From Pleurotus djamor (taxonomy: Eukaryota > Basidiomycota > Agaricomycetes > Agaricales > Pleurotaceae): a stretch of 54,672 nucleotides of DNA. Shown piece after piece: positions 34,162-46,019 of this stretch. The notes beneath the pieces were generated by a model, which saw nothing but the letters and a program-made list of their open reading frames with translations, had not been told where the DNA came from and made no database searches. The translations under genes and the position numbers were made by a program. The first letter of the stretch is position 1, and each line of letters starts with the position of its first letter. The stretch spans positions 1 to 54,672 of the forward strand of contig JAPEVF010000289.1 of NCBI GenBank assembly GCA_029747585.1, written 5' to 3'.

Positions 34162-36359
34162 CTATGACCCAAACGTATTAGCATCTAGGCTCATCGCTCG
34201 CGTCAGCTTTGTCGGTCGTCTGGGTGTGGGCAAGGCCTTAGTACGACGTGGTGGTGTTTGGATGACGGCTGGTGAACTGGAAGCGGAAGGGGAAATGTTC
34301 TCGGTTTCGGCTTCGCGGTTAGCAGGCATTGAGGAAACATCCTTGGTCGTGGTTTCGGTCGCGTAACCAGAGCCAATATCTTTGTCGGATTTGTCAGTAG
34401 CCGAGGAGGCGGAAGTTGTCCAAGGAGCCGTGCCCATTGGTTGCTCGCTGACCGCTCTTGCCCCTTGAATACCTCTCGCGATTTTGGCCCTTCGACGATA
34501 CATCAAGACATCGTCGTCTTCGCTGTCCGGATCATCTGCTTCTGATGGACCTCCAACAACCTGGAAAGCCTCGAGTGCGTTTCGTTTCTTGGACTTGGCC
34601 ACAGCGGTTTTGGGCCTTGGTTCCTCATCATCAGACCCAGACTCGGAACTCGGTGGTGTGGGGACGGGATGAACGGATGTCTCTTCTTTCGTTGCGTTGG
34701 TTGCCCCTTCTCCATCCTCGTCGTCAGTAGGCTCCTCCAAAGCCGATGTGAACGCCTTCAAAAACTCTTCAGCTTCCCTTTCTTTCGCCGCCGCCTCTTC
34801 AGCTCTCTTCGCTTGAGCTTGGAGTTTTTCAGCACTGAAAAAACTCCAAGCTTTCTCAGGTGCAGCTTCTGGCTTCGTACACGGTTCACCTGCGTCTGTG
34901 CAAACGTCTGATCAGCCTCCCAAACCGCTTATTTGATATTCGGGAAACTTACCAAGGGGCGGGTTTGGATATACCCCCCATGGTCCATCTTCATCTTCGT
35001 CGCTGTCATACTCCGAGTCATCGGACACTTCTTCAACCTGAGTGCGCCCCGTACGCATGATGCTCTCTTTGAGCCGTTTCCCCTGCTCCTCCGACTTTTC
35101 CTCCATCTCGCGCCGTCTCTGCATTTTTCTCAGAAGCTCCGTGAATTCTTCATCAGCCTCATTTTCGGGCTCAACCCCAGAGTACAGTAGCTCAGCGTAA
35201 GCACCATCAACCTCGTCACCCCCGCCGTGGTTGACTTCACGCCCAAGAACTCGTGCCATGCTACCTCCTGGTAACCACCAAGCGTCGTTTTGGACAGCAA
35301 CGGCCAATCGTTCTTTCCATTGGGCGCGCTTGTCCACCGAAGTCGTAACCCTCCTTTCGTACTCGGGGATATAGGCGATTTTGTAAACGACTTCGCCGTC
35401 GTCTTGTGGAACGCCGATAACTTGGTATTTCTCGGGGGGTTCATCGTCTGGTTCCAGCTCAACGTCGACCACCTCTTCATCGTCAGAGTCTGGGTCGTCA
35501 TCCCCACATTCTTCAGTTGGCGGAGAGTCAACCTCGACTATTTCATCCTCTCCTTCAGAGTCCCCACCTTGGTCGTTGTCCTCAGTACCAGTAGGAGCGG
35601 AACAGGTCTCCTCAACAGTCGGATCGTCCGCTTGATGATTATCAACCGCGCCTTCTTCAACGGGATCGTCTGCGCCATTTTCGACCTCAAGGATATCACG
35701 TCGAGCGGGAACGATGTCATCGTCGGATGTCAGCGGAAACTCATCCATGACGGCGTCGTATCGTGCCCAACGTTCTTCATCTTCGGCGGAGTAGTCGATT
35801 TCCGGGAACCCATATCGGTTTTCATTGTCGGCGCTATCGCTAGATGGGTCGCTGTGGTCTTGGCTCGCGGGTTGTCGTTCTTGCGCCACTTGCCCACAGT
35901 GGCTATCGAGGAGAGTATCCAGGTCGTGGCCGCTCGTATCTGGTTCCTCGTCAATGAAGGAATACAGGTACTCCCTGTCGTCATCGTTGTTGTCGACGTT
36001 GGCAGGCACCGACTTGTCCTCCTCGGTTGCACCGTTGGATTTGGAGGTCTCACCCACACCACCCTCGCCGTTCGATCCGTCGAATCGACCAGCCGTTGGC
36101 TCTGGTGATGAGCTGCATTCTTCGCCCTCGGAGACTGGGAGACCTAATCTCCTGCGCTGCTCCTTGTAGATGTAGTCGGCCACGATCTCTGGGCTGGTCG
36201 TTGCGAAATCAAACGGTAATTCGAAGCTGCCACTCGACGGCCAGTCTTCTTCCTCTAAATCCTCGCTGGGGTACGCTGGATTCATTGATGTAATACGATT
36301 AGATGGAGGATACTCGGAAACTGGAATGTGGCCATGGACTCACTCGATGCATTGGACAT
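34162..36359 (-). CDS. Acidic, low-complexity protein (hypothetical, probably nuclear)
   Basis: Three exons (36359-36344, 36275-34953, 34895-34162) encode 690 residues. The tiny first exon MSNAS is proposed because a consensus GTGAGT donor and a CCAG acceptor 68 nt later join it in frame to TYPSEDLEEEDWP; the internal ATG at 36285 is the alternative. The first ~480 residues are very rich in Asp, Glu, Ser and Pro with Asp/Glu runs. One ordered stretch stands out (KYQVIGVPQDDGEVVYKI ... EYERR ... WWLPGGSM). After the 57-nt intron (34896-34952) a charged coiled-coil follows (EKLQAQAKRAEEAAAKEREAEEFLKAF), then an Arg/Lys- and Ser-rich tail with TPPRRTKALPTPRRPTK, which looks like a nuclear signal or phosphorylation region. 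No family recognised. Confidence 0.7.
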
Positions 36360-37083
36360 TTTGTGTTTCAGTTGCGTCTTGTTTGTTGGAGGGGAATAGG
36401 GAGAGGTTGGCGGGTTTCGCGCCTGGGTGGTCGGACTTTACTGGAGATCGAAGTGGACAAGAGGTCGGGAGATGGTTGTGGTTCTGGGTCGAGTGTGGGG
36501 AAGACCGATTTAGACATAGAGCTTAGAGGATCATTCCACAGGCGCCCAGGGTCGCGTCGCCCATTGTTCTTTACACGCGACCGCGTTTCTCCTAGTTAGA
36601 TAGGGTCACTTGTTCAATCAATACTGAGATTGGCTCAGAACGCTATGAACAATGAAGGAAAGCACATTGCATTCAAGGCTGGTTCCAAACACTACAACCC
36701 AAATGCCGACTTAAACCGGTTCAACATCTTTATGAACTATCAGGACGACTCTGAAACCTGAAGACAAATTTCCTCGACGCGACCAATAATGCACCCAGAA
36801 AATCTATCCATGTCGCCAACTTCTACCTCGATATGGATGATCTAGTGGGATGGCCGAATTCTAGATGACTGAAAGTTTCGACCCATGTTGAAGATTGCCT
36901 ATCCGCCTCCTTCAAATTTAGCGTGATTCGATTGATTACTATGGAGGTGATGCTGTAAAACGCGGACCGTGACATGAACAACGAATTCCTGACGGGGGGG
37001 TATATTAACGCACATCATTGCGGGACTGCATTGACGATGGTCACGGTCGATCAATATGAAAATGAAAATGAATAGCGCACTAG
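36360..37083. other. Intergenic region
   Basis: This covers the 5' leader of the acidic-protein gene and the 3' flank of the DUF6533-like gene. No supported gene is seen. Confidence 0.45.
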
Positions 37084-38396
37084 TCATGCATGTATCCAAG
37101 TGCGGGCTATAGATAGGGAATCATCAGTAGAGTCCTCGTGCTGCTGAAAAGCCGAAAACCCCACCCGAGCGCATAAGAGGAGGATGAGCCAAACGAGGTT
37201 CGAGGAGAATACGACGAAAAAAATAGAAGACTCCGTCTCGTTGGATGACTCCGAGCAAGCTGCCTAAAGAGGAACCTCGAGTTGCTCTCGTTGTGATGAC
37301 GAGGATGACAATAAACGCCCATGCATCGAAGGCAAGGCTAATGAAGAGAAAAGCGACAACCCAAGGCGTCCTGGGGTTAGATAACGGAGAAATCAGTCCG
37401 AACGAGTCAGTGCGGTTCATTTGGGTAGGTTACTCACACATATGGCGTCGAAGTAAAGAGGAAAACACAGACTGTATCACAGCTTGAATACAGGTGACGG
37501 GATAGTGACGAATGGGCTCAACTGTGGTATGGATCTGCGACCGGGAGGGTGGGGAGCGCCTTGAAGCTCGTATCCTGCGACAACAGAAACGCAGGGTTTG
37601 CTGTACCTTCAGAAGACTGAGACATTGTGTAGATAGCGATGGCCCATTGCCAGGCGATGACAAAGCCAGCTATCACCAGAACAGTCGTGCTTCGCTTGAG
37701 GAGGGCAAAGACTCTCGATAACATTGAGAGGATCGCCATTACAATGAGGGAGGTTGCGTACCGTAGTGTCAAAAAGGCTTCCGCCATAGAAGCAAGTATC
37801 GTCGTGCACAGAGTTTGCATGAATACGAACTTCGAGCATCTAGAAGTAGATGTTCAGGATGTATTCGAGACACTGGGTTCGAGCTTGATTGGACGTACAT
37901 CTGGGTGGTGACTCCGTGAAAAGGCACTGAAAGGAACAACCTAAAATGCCTACCTGGGTGTCTACCCATGGGGTGTACTGACCTACGATGATGTGTGAGT
38001 AGATCCCAGGTATTGGGGTAGTTCAAAGCACTCTGAGGGCACGGACCAACCTATGATCGCCGTAATTATGGTTCCCAAGGGAAAGTAGCGGTTCTATGGG
38101 AGCAACGGTTGATTTAAAAATCCAAAGTGAATCAGTGGGTGCTGTATTACGCACTGTGATGAATAGCCAGAAGCCTTGACAAGAGCTGTTAATCTGGGGA
38201 AACTTATTGATGATGATGGGTGTTCTCACCGTATGATTTGGCTTGCGAAGTCCAAATATAGTCGATCTTCCCGTTGAAGGAGGGTAGGTAGTTTCCTTGA
38301 TACTTGTACCATTCCGACGTTCATTGAACTCACCTCTGATGACAAGGTGAGCCAGTAATCGTACACCCAGAGGGACGAAGTCGCCATCCAATAGCG
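37084..38396 (-). CDS. DUF6533-like multi-pass membrane protein, 5' exon unresolved
   Basis: The supported coding part starts at RYWMATSSLWVYDYWLTLSSE, joined by a 67-nt intron to IDYIWTSQAKSY, then by a 55-nt intron to GFWLFITNRYFPLG. This is the DUF6533 pattern (YD-x-LLTL-x-E-[IV]-x-YIW ... NRY). Further helices are TLCTTILASMAEAFLTLR and VLVIAGFVIAWQWAIAIYT. The last exon gives TPWVVAFLFISLAFDAWAF and RDGVFYFF. The family continuation VVFSSNLVWLILLL is present only if one T is removed from a seven-T run (37214-37220), so the sequence contains a homopolymer frameshift, real or technical. The stop in that corrected frame is at 37084. About seven membrane helices are expected. Function unknown. 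The true start lies upstream of 38396 in an unresolved exon. Confidence 0.6.
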
Positions 38397-39233
38397 CTGA
38401 AAGGAAAGAGTCTGAGGCCTTTTCAATTGCTGCGGAGTCTGGACGGTCGAAATCACCTTGAGTGAGTACCTTGGAACGTCGGGAGACCGCGTTGTGGTGG
38501 CTGGTTGGTCACTTTAGCAGTGAAGGACTTACAAATCGAATCCAAGGAGAACGATTGAACGATAGGCCATTGAATTGGGTAAGGGCTTGTGGCTTGAGCT
38601 TTGAGGGGGAAGAATGGCTACGAGTGATGATGCTTCGTTCTTCAAAACATGGAATGCCATCTTTATGAGGCGACCATGGGAACATCATTACAAGCTGGTG
38701 CAAATTCTATGGCTCCATCAGCTGACGCCTTGGTAATGATGAGGGCCGTGATGTCGATGAACTCGCGATGAACGCTCGCGCCGAAATGTTAGCGTGACTG
38801 TGCCAAACGCAAGGTTTCCCGCTGGGTATCGAGCGTAATGATCTCGAATCTAATCTGCGTATGAGCGTTGGACGTTGGACAATGGATCAAGGCGACAACT
38901 TCACGACGTCTGGTGCAAGCCAGACTTCAAGGGTGCAAGGGTGAGATATAAAGACAAAAATTTGCGGAGGACAAGTTCAGCCAAAGCTTGATCGGGGCTG
39001 TGGACTCTCCCCGTCCTTCCTCTGCCCCGCGACGGCAAGTGCCGAGTTTTAGGGTATGCCCCTAGGTATCCCGACCTCACCTGGTAATGTTCTTTCGCGA
39101 CGAAGTTTTCTGAGATTGCAGCAATAGATAAAAGACCCTGTTTGTTTGGGAGATGGAGCTCTACTCTCGGCTGTCGGGATTCTAACGCCAAACATTGACA
39201 TGCTATGTATACCCTGATGGCATTCTTCTCGTC
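38397..39233. other. Intergenic region
   Basis: It probably contains the missing first exon of the DUF6533-like gene; a candidate ATG (MAYRSIVLLGFDL, about 38575) has a GTAAGT donor behind it. Nothing else is recognised. Confidence 0.35.
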
Positions 39234-40118
39234 TCAAACTTCCATCGTCTAGAAGAGAAGACCGATCTCAATCTGCACGCTCTCAGTCGCATCGATGAAG
39301 TGAGGGTGAAACGGGGCACCTTTTCGATCAATGAATCCACAGACTTTCCAAGTCGTTGCGGAAAGCTGAGTATATTTTTGAGTTCGACCAATACATCCTC
39401 TGGGTCCTTTTCCACTTGCGATGACAACCATCCATGTTGGCAGTGATTGCACTGTTGGGAACGTTGCACTGAACCTCGAACTTTCGTGGTCCAGCGCGAT
39501 TCCATCTCCAAGCTAGCATCTTGAACGACCCGGAGCGGGCCTTTGACTTGAATACCTGCCCGGGCAGTGTAAAAGTGGGCAGCTTCTTTGGCACGAAAGA
39601 AGGTATTGTCTTCAGTGGCCTTCCGGCATTTTGAATAATATTCGAGTAGTTTTGAATATTCAAATCCAAAATTAAAGGCGTCGGCAGACGCAGCTTGATG
39701 GATGACCTCATCGAAGGACAGGAAAAGGGTTGCCCTGGCTGATGCCCGTGCAACATCGCCCCATTTAAGACGGCATGCTAAGACAAAGACCTCAAGTGGT
39801 TGGTCCTGTATCTTATTTTGACCCAGTTGAAGATAAGTGCTCTGTAAGTGTTGTACGAGTCGATCGAAATGATATTTGTCGGCTGCCGTCACTACCTTCA
39901 TGAGGACGTCAAGCTCGCGAATTGGGATTGCGAACCACTCCGGATAGCAGAACCGAAGGAGGTGGTCAAGAGTTGTAGAGTCTTCTCCGAAGGGGATGGG
40001 TGGTGGTCCTGATTGCCTTTTCCTTGAGACCGGAGGTTGGGAACTCGACTTGATCAGAGGAACAAAGGACAAGGTCAGCACATGGGCTATCAAATGGCGC
40101 GGAGGCGAGCTGGGACAT
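39234..40118 (-). pseudogene. Second BTB-domain gene with damaged BTB core
   Basis: The start MSQLASAPFDSPCADLVL (40118) mirrors the N-terminus of the BTB gene at 24.7 kb, and SSDQVEF aligns with SSDGVDF. The conserved core expected next (LSLASPVFEGLFDIP in the paralogue) is missing: the sequence passes over about 15 codons and changes frame to reach IPFGEDSTTLDHLLRFCYPEW. From there it is intact through AADKYHFDRLVQHLQS, VFVLACRLKWGDVARASARATL and a C-terminal helical part with a CNHC knuckle, ending after a 65-75-nt intron at 39234 (or at 39203 if unspliced). The loss removes the central helices of the BTB fold, so dimerisation or cullin binding is unlikely. A start inside the downstream frame cannot be excluded. 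Confidence 0.55.
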
Positions 40119-40583
40119 CGAGGGCGACCGCCTGGAGCCGTGGGCTTGATGGGGTGTTGAGCTACTGAGGGATACTTATATGAGTGGGCGTACGAAAGGA
40201 AGCGAAGTAGTAGCGACGCAGCATGAAAAGCCTGTACCCTCAATGACCGTCGTAGCAAAACGCGTTGCTATCATCTATACAGTCAGCGAGAAGAAAAATA
40301 CGAAAGTAAATCATGCTTATGGGCGATGGAAGACACACTGCGACGTAACTCAGCCAAGTACGGGTGCACAGCAACACGGAGCAGGCTTCATCTTTAGGCC
40401 CTGTTAAGCAACTGAATGAGCGTAGGTTCGATGATGTCGAGAGCGGCGCAGGAATCATAGGCACAATAGGAACATTACGCAAAAAACACAAAACGATGAT
40501 GATAATACAGATGGACAGAATGTAGAAGCAAGATGGGACGATGAAGATATAAGGAGTCCGGAGAACGACACAAGAAACCAGCC
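40119..40583. other. Intergenic region
   Basis: This is the 3' flank of CHK1 and the upstream region of the BTB gene. No supported gene is seen. Confidence 0.45.
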
Positions 40584-42568
40584 TCAGCATTTCTTCTTCC
40601 GCAGAACATGAGGTTCCATATCTTCGGAGAGAATCAGTGCTTTCCACAGCTGCCTCCACGAAATCGGATTTCCCTAAACGCCAAGCGATGAGCACCAACA
40701 GCTTCGGTAAGAGTGGATAAAAAGGCTACCTCATCGCGCTGCATCAAGCAGAAGGTATACTGGGACCCATTGTGCTCAAAGATCTCAACATCTACCCAAC
40801 CTTTGAACGCGACCTTCCGCGCATCGAAGCCGCCAATGCGCAGGCGATACTTCTGCGTTTCTCCAGGCTTCGGCTCCGGCTGAGGTGAATCTTTGCATTT
40901 CACATTCATTGCCTGGAGCGACTCTTTTATTATCGGATAGAGAAGTGTGGGGCCGAGCGTAGCGTAGAATCGGGTCAAATGCGGCGTATAGCGTTGCCCA
41001 GTTTGAGTTTGTGACTGGGAACATTAATGAGATGAAGTTCCTGCAGCGGAAAAGAAAGGGAAGAAACTTACGAAAAGCATTAGGGACTGCGTGAACTGAG
41101 ACTTGCACGAATCGTTTTGCATTATCGTGTCCCCATCGTCATCCATAGAATGGCTAGGAATGATGAGAAGGTGAGATGCAGCTAAGGGAAGAACAATGGG
41201 AAAACATACTCTTCCTCTCGTGAGGCAGTCTTCGCATCCAAGTCCGGGGCTGCAAAACCTAGGTCACCGTTGAGCCGCAGAGCTTCGGTGAGCTTATCGG
41301 CCAGCGCAGCGACGCCGTGTTTCTCCAGTTGACTGGGCCTGTGTGGGGGTTAAGGTCAAGTGCGTGAACACGGCAGAAAAGAAACGCACCTGACAAACCA
41401 CGGATGAGCCCAAATTTCTTGCATGGTCATCCGCTTTTCTGGGTTGACAGTCAACATCCCCCGAATTAGGGCTAGATGCAAAATTCATGAGACGTATATC
41501 AACGGTGAATCACAGGGGTACCTACATAAGACACTGGTACCCAACCGATTCCAAGGAGCGTACTTGAAGATCTCCCCATTGACGTAGCTCACGAATTCGG
41601 GACTTTGAAGGCTTGGTTCGTCCCATGGCGTGTCTGTATATCAACTGTGTTAGTTTGGACGTCTTCATGAAGGATGAGGAGCGACGCGTACTGCCGCAAA
41701 GCATCGTGAAGAGGATGACCCCGATTCCCCACACGTCCACAGGTTCGGCATCATATGGGTCATTCGAGTTGAGCTGAGCGCTAATCAGTGGCAATCATAA
41801 AGAACAAGGATGTTTACGCACCTCCGGGGCAACATATGGTAGACTTCCACAACGTTCGGTTAGCCTCCTCGTCCGCCCCGTTTCTTTAAGCTTATAGACC
41901 GCGGCGAGCCCGAAGTCTGATATTTTCAGTGTACCCGCAGCGTCTAACAGCAGGTTTTCAGGCTTGAGATCGCGATGGCACACGCCTTGCGAGTGAATGT
42001 AGTCCTGTAGGCAATGGTGAGAAAGGCAAGAACAAAGACAAGGTTCTGACAAGCCCACCCACCATCCCAGCAACTAGCTGCAAAAAGTAGAAATGCGCCA
42101 CATCGTCTTCCACTCCCACATCCGGCGCAATCTTGTCGAACAGATCCCCACCAGCCGCGAGTTCCATCAACATATAGATCCCCGGAACATATTGCTTCGC
42201 GTACTTCAGTTCCACGACCACAGCGTTCAAGAATTCCAAAACATTCCGGTGCTTCAAAGCCATGTGGACTCGCATTTCCTTGTCGATAGTTTTGCGCTCC
42301 TTTTCTGTCGTAGACGAAGTCAAAAGAATGTGCTTGCAAGCAGCAACGCGGTGGGACGCTATGTTAACTGCACGATATACGCTAGAGTAGGTTTCAAGCT
42401 AAGTCAGCATCCTCGATGATATCAAGAGGGGAAAACGCACGTAGCAAAGCCCCCGCCGCCGATGCGCTCAATCAATTGATACCCTGTCACCAAAGTAGGT
42501 TATTGCACGACCAAATGGGAGCAGCATCTGAGCCTACCGTCAACTTTTGGATATTTCGGCGAAGACAT
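40584..42568 (-). CDS. CHK1: DNA-damage checkpoint serine/threonine kinase CHK1
   Basis: A multi-exon gene with short introns. The start [11 protein letters not shown] is followed by [18 protein letters not shown] (glycine loop), AACKH (catalytic Lys), [46 protein letters not shown] (catalytic loop), LKISDFGLA (metal-binding Asp), [11 protein letters not shown] (activation-segment end), and [15 protein letters not shown], then PWDEP and [12 protein letters not shown]. The C-terminal region ends in a KA1-like fold ([28 protein letters not shown]) that regulates CHK1. The kinase acts downstream of Rad3/ATR to delay mitosis when DNA is damaged. All key catalytic residues are present. It is divergent from the decayed F-box-like gene, with a 260-bp gap. 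Confidence 0.92.
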
Positions 42569-42828
42569 GATAGTGGGATGGTTTAAGGTGGTTCAAAGGG
42601 CCTGTGGTGGTCATGTTCAAAGGGAGGAGTCACAGAAGACACGCTGTGTCACACCCACGTGAGGCATGACTGGGGTCACTCTGATGCTTCCACGAATATT
42701 TGTTGACTGATCACACGGTCATTAAGTATCACTTTCTTGACGATCAAAACGACGCTTCCCACCAAGAAGTCAGTTAAAACTTTTTTCGCCCTGGTTTGCT
42801 GCTTGAATCATCTACTATCTTTCCAAAG

Positions 42829-43957
42829 TGTCAAATATCCCAGACGAACTCATCGAAATGATGATCAAGCCACTGGCGAATCCAGATCGTAACCTCCTGC
42901 AGCCACTCCTCCTTGTTTGTAAGAGGTTCTATGGTATAGCGATTCCCATCCTCTATGAGTTAATAACCGCCGCGCCTTCAAATAAATACTTCACCGCAGG
43001 ACCGACTTACCCATCCTTGACCACAGTTGTCCCAGAACGTTTCAACGTCTTGCACCAATCCTTGACAAGCAAGCCGTACCTCGCTGCCTATATCAAAACG
43101 ATCATCTCCAATGGCGGTAAAGCTCACACCGACTCCGATTGGAAGTCTTTCCAGTTGGTGCTCGCCTCCGTAACTGGTCTCCGACGCTTATCCATCTTCC
43201 CGAGCTTTCCTCGGAGCCCCAGCATCGAGCTTGTTCGAGCTAGTACGGCTGACCCACCTCACTCATCCAACCCCATGGGACAAGAATACATACGAGTTCA
43301 TTCGCTCCCAGACATCCCTTGAATACCTGCGGCTTGGACCTATTGCATACGGACAAGAAGCATTCGCATCCACGTTTTCTGGAATGAGACTTCCAAACTT
43401 GCGAGTCCTTAAGTGCGACTATACTTTCCTCGGCAAGCTTGAAGGTCCTTCTTTGCTAGAACACCTATCTTCATCGCTTGGTGGACCTACCCCAAACCCC
43501 CTCGCGGTTAGGGCCATTCGGTCCTTCAAAGGTGATGATCACTCATGGCGCCATTTTTCCCGTTCCTGCGGCGTCATCGAGTATGTTTATGTCACAACCG
43601 TGGTGTGTACATCTCCCTTGCTTTTGGTCGTCCCCTTCTCCGATGCTTATCGAATCGCAGTGTAACAGTTACATAGAAGACACCCTGGCGGCATGCTCCC
43701 AGAAAATCAAATACTTATATTACATTGACAATGACTTGGAAAATGATCCCCACTGCGACGTCCTTTTCAAAACCTTTCCCGATCTCGTTGTCATTGATTT
43801 TGACCGCAACGATTTCGGCTGTTTTCGGTATATTCGCGGCGTCCCGGAGCCAGAGAAGATCTATAACCTCGATTTTGACGAGTACGAATTTAGGAATTGG
43901 CACGAGCTCGTCGAGGATGCTGTTGAGGAAGCAACGCGTAAGAACAGACTCGGGTGA
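42829..43957 (+). pseudogene. F-box/LRR-like family member F1, start and frame lost
   Basis: One of three local paralogues sharing IPDE[LI][IL]E[ML][MI]IKP, LL[LR]V[CS][RK]RFY and IEDTLA[AV]CS..IKYLY. Exon 2 begins after an AAAG acceptor at 42828, but the short first exon with ATG and donor, visible in F3, is replaced by CCCTGG here, so no start codon is available at the family position. A one-base shift near 43,240 separates SPSIEL from RLTHLTHPTPWDKNTYEF. The second half is intact: LEYLRLGPIAYG, LPNLRVLKCDYTFLGKL, an intron at about 43606-43663, then a C-terminus FPDLVVIDFDRNDFG ... VEEATRKNRLG. Likely an SCF adaptor originally. Confidence 0.6.
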
Positions 43958-44612
43958 ATATGTTCAGCGGCGATGTGGTTCGTTTTTCGGGGTTCGTTTG
44001 TGAGGGCTCTACTTACCGTTAATATTCTAGGTTGTGCGATTTTGACTTTGTCTTGACTCATTTTAGGGTCCAAGGATATAGCATCTCAATTCTTCTCAGT
44101 AGTGTTAATCCGTCAAGTCTCAAAATAGAGTGCATGTCGGACGCGACCTCATGTCCTCGCCGTTGGATCAAGCAACGATTAAGCCTATACTCAATAATCG
44201 TTCGGTTAGTTGCGCGCTCTTTTGCTGAAACACAGGAGCAAACTCGTTTTGAGCCATTGGTTAGGCGAGTTACCAAGGACCGCGAATCTATGGCAGTTAG
44301 CCTTCGTTCCGCTGTTAAACGTTCAACAAGCTTCAAGGCCTGGGGAGCCATTGTGATTGTGCGAAAGCAACAGCGACCCTCACAGTCAGCATTACCACAG
44401 AGGGCTTCACAGTACCAGGGATGGGGAGGAATTATGGCGCACTTGTTTGAAGCCATGGACGGCAACAAAGCTTGAATGGTCATTTGGAAGGGTGAGCGTT
44501 TAGAATAGAGTATATCTTCCTGCTCATATGTCGAGACTCATATTCCGTGAGGATAATCCTAGCTTGTGAGGTTCATTACGCAAATTCTCTGAACTATAAG
44601 TATAGGTGGAGG
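43958..44612. other. Region between convergent F1 and F2
   Basis: Overlapping open frames of about 140 codons occur on both strands (44032-44475 plus, 44058-44483 minus). Neither shows a domain, intron or paralogue, and overlap on opposite strands is typical of chance. I see no supported gene. Confidence 0.4.
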
Positions 44613-45807
44613 TTAAGGAGTCCGACCATTCTCATTCTTGCGAGTTTCCTCTTCGACGACATCCACGACAAGTTCGCACCAATGTCGAAAGTCCACCTTG
44701 TCAAACCGTACGATATCAATCTCCTCCGCCTCTGGACATCCACGACGGTACCGGAACCCTCCCAGCTCGGCGCCGTCAAGGTCAACGACAGCAAGGTCGG
44801 GAAATGCGGCAAAGAGGACGGAACAGTCCACATCGTCAATATCAATGGGTACGTGATAAAGATATTTGATTTGTCGCGAGCTGACTGAGAGGGTATCCTC
44901 AATAAATGAGTCGTGCTGAAAGTGAGATATGTTTCAACTACCGGTGCCCTCTGCACGATGATCACGAACGCACCATAGATAGAACCCAAACGTACTCGAC
45001 CACCTCGCAGAACGGTGCACATTGACGCCATAGATCAGCATACCCCATGAAAGATTGTATCGAACGGAAGGGAGCAAATTGTGGCGGCTCCAGGACACCA
45101 TATGATAGTGTAAGATGTTTCAATAAAGGAGGAGCTTCAAGTTTGTTGAAGAAATACGCGTCGCAGTCAAGGATCTTCAAGTTGGGGAGCGTAATGCCAC
45201 GAAAAGAGGAGGAAGCCTCTTCCATGTTGTAGGCGATAGCGCCCAGAGTAAGGTACTCCAGCGATGGCTGGGATTGGATGAAGTCGAACGTAGCCTCGTC
45301 CCAAGCATTTTTGAGAAACAGGTGGGTTAATCTCACACTTGGAGGAAGGAGTTTGACACTGAGGCTCTGATCAAAGCTAGCCCAAACATGCAAGCGACGA
45401 AGATGGATGGCAGAGGACGATATGGATCGGAATGACTCCCAATCTTGGTCGCTGTGATGGATTCGGCCATGGGAAATGAGTGTCGAGATATAGGTGGCTA
45501 GAGGCGGATTCTGGATGATAGATTGGTGGAGCCGGGTGAAACATTCTGGCGTCACCGTGGTCAATGGCGTATCATATGGCCTTGGACGATATGAGCTATT
45601 TGGAAAGGCTGCCGATACTGATTCATAGAGAAGCGGAGCCGTGATCTCATAAAAACGCCTCGAAACGAGGAGGAGGGGTAGCAGGAGATTGCGATCCGGA
45701 TCCCCGATTGGCTTGATGATCAGTTCGATGATTTCGTCTGGGATATTTAGCACTGAGGCCGTCAGTTTCATTGACCTTACATTCTGTCGCAGAGAGTGAA
45801 GCGGCAT
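44613..45807 (-). CDS. F-box/LRR-like family member F2
   Basis: Two exons (45807-44974, 44915-44613; intron 58 nt) encode about 378 residues. N-terminal LNIPDEIIELIIKPIGDPDRNLLLPLLLVSRRFYEI is a divergent F-box-like helix pair. Leucine-rich segments follow (LRRLHVWASF, PSLEYLTLGAIAY, LPNLKILDCD, PPLLKHLTLSYG) and the family C-terminus (SFIEDTLSVSSRQIKYLY ... FPDLAVVDLDGAELGGFRY). In F3 the family start is ATG-A before an intron. Here the matching position reads ACG-A, with a conserved GTAAGT donor. The frame instead opens at an ATG 11 bases inside the ancestral intron and stays open through it. The gene may therefore use a new start or may have lost translation. Substrate unknown. Confidence 0.65.
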
Positions 45808-46019
45808 GAAGACTTACTCGTGCAACAGAGTCGACCTGCAGGATGGCCCGAGTTCAGACCAACCATGAAAGCTTGACTGGGCTGATCAGTAACCGTGGGA
45901 AGTAGATTTCCCACAGTCAGTACCATTGTCTACCACAAACTTTTGCTGATCGTGGATTCTATTCTCTCCCTCATCATCCTATCACATCACCGTTTTACCT
46001 GCGACCGTGGCTTTTTCAC

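Noticed and set aside
35290..36108. 272-codon open frame on the plus strand
   Set aside because: It lies wholly antisense to the acidic-protein exon. Its Val/Phe-rich composition is what the complement of Asp/Glu-rich codons yields.
44032..44483. Overlapping ~140-codon ORFs on opposite strands
   Set aside because: They mirror each other, lack domains or introns and are not duplicated with the neighbouring F-box-like genes.
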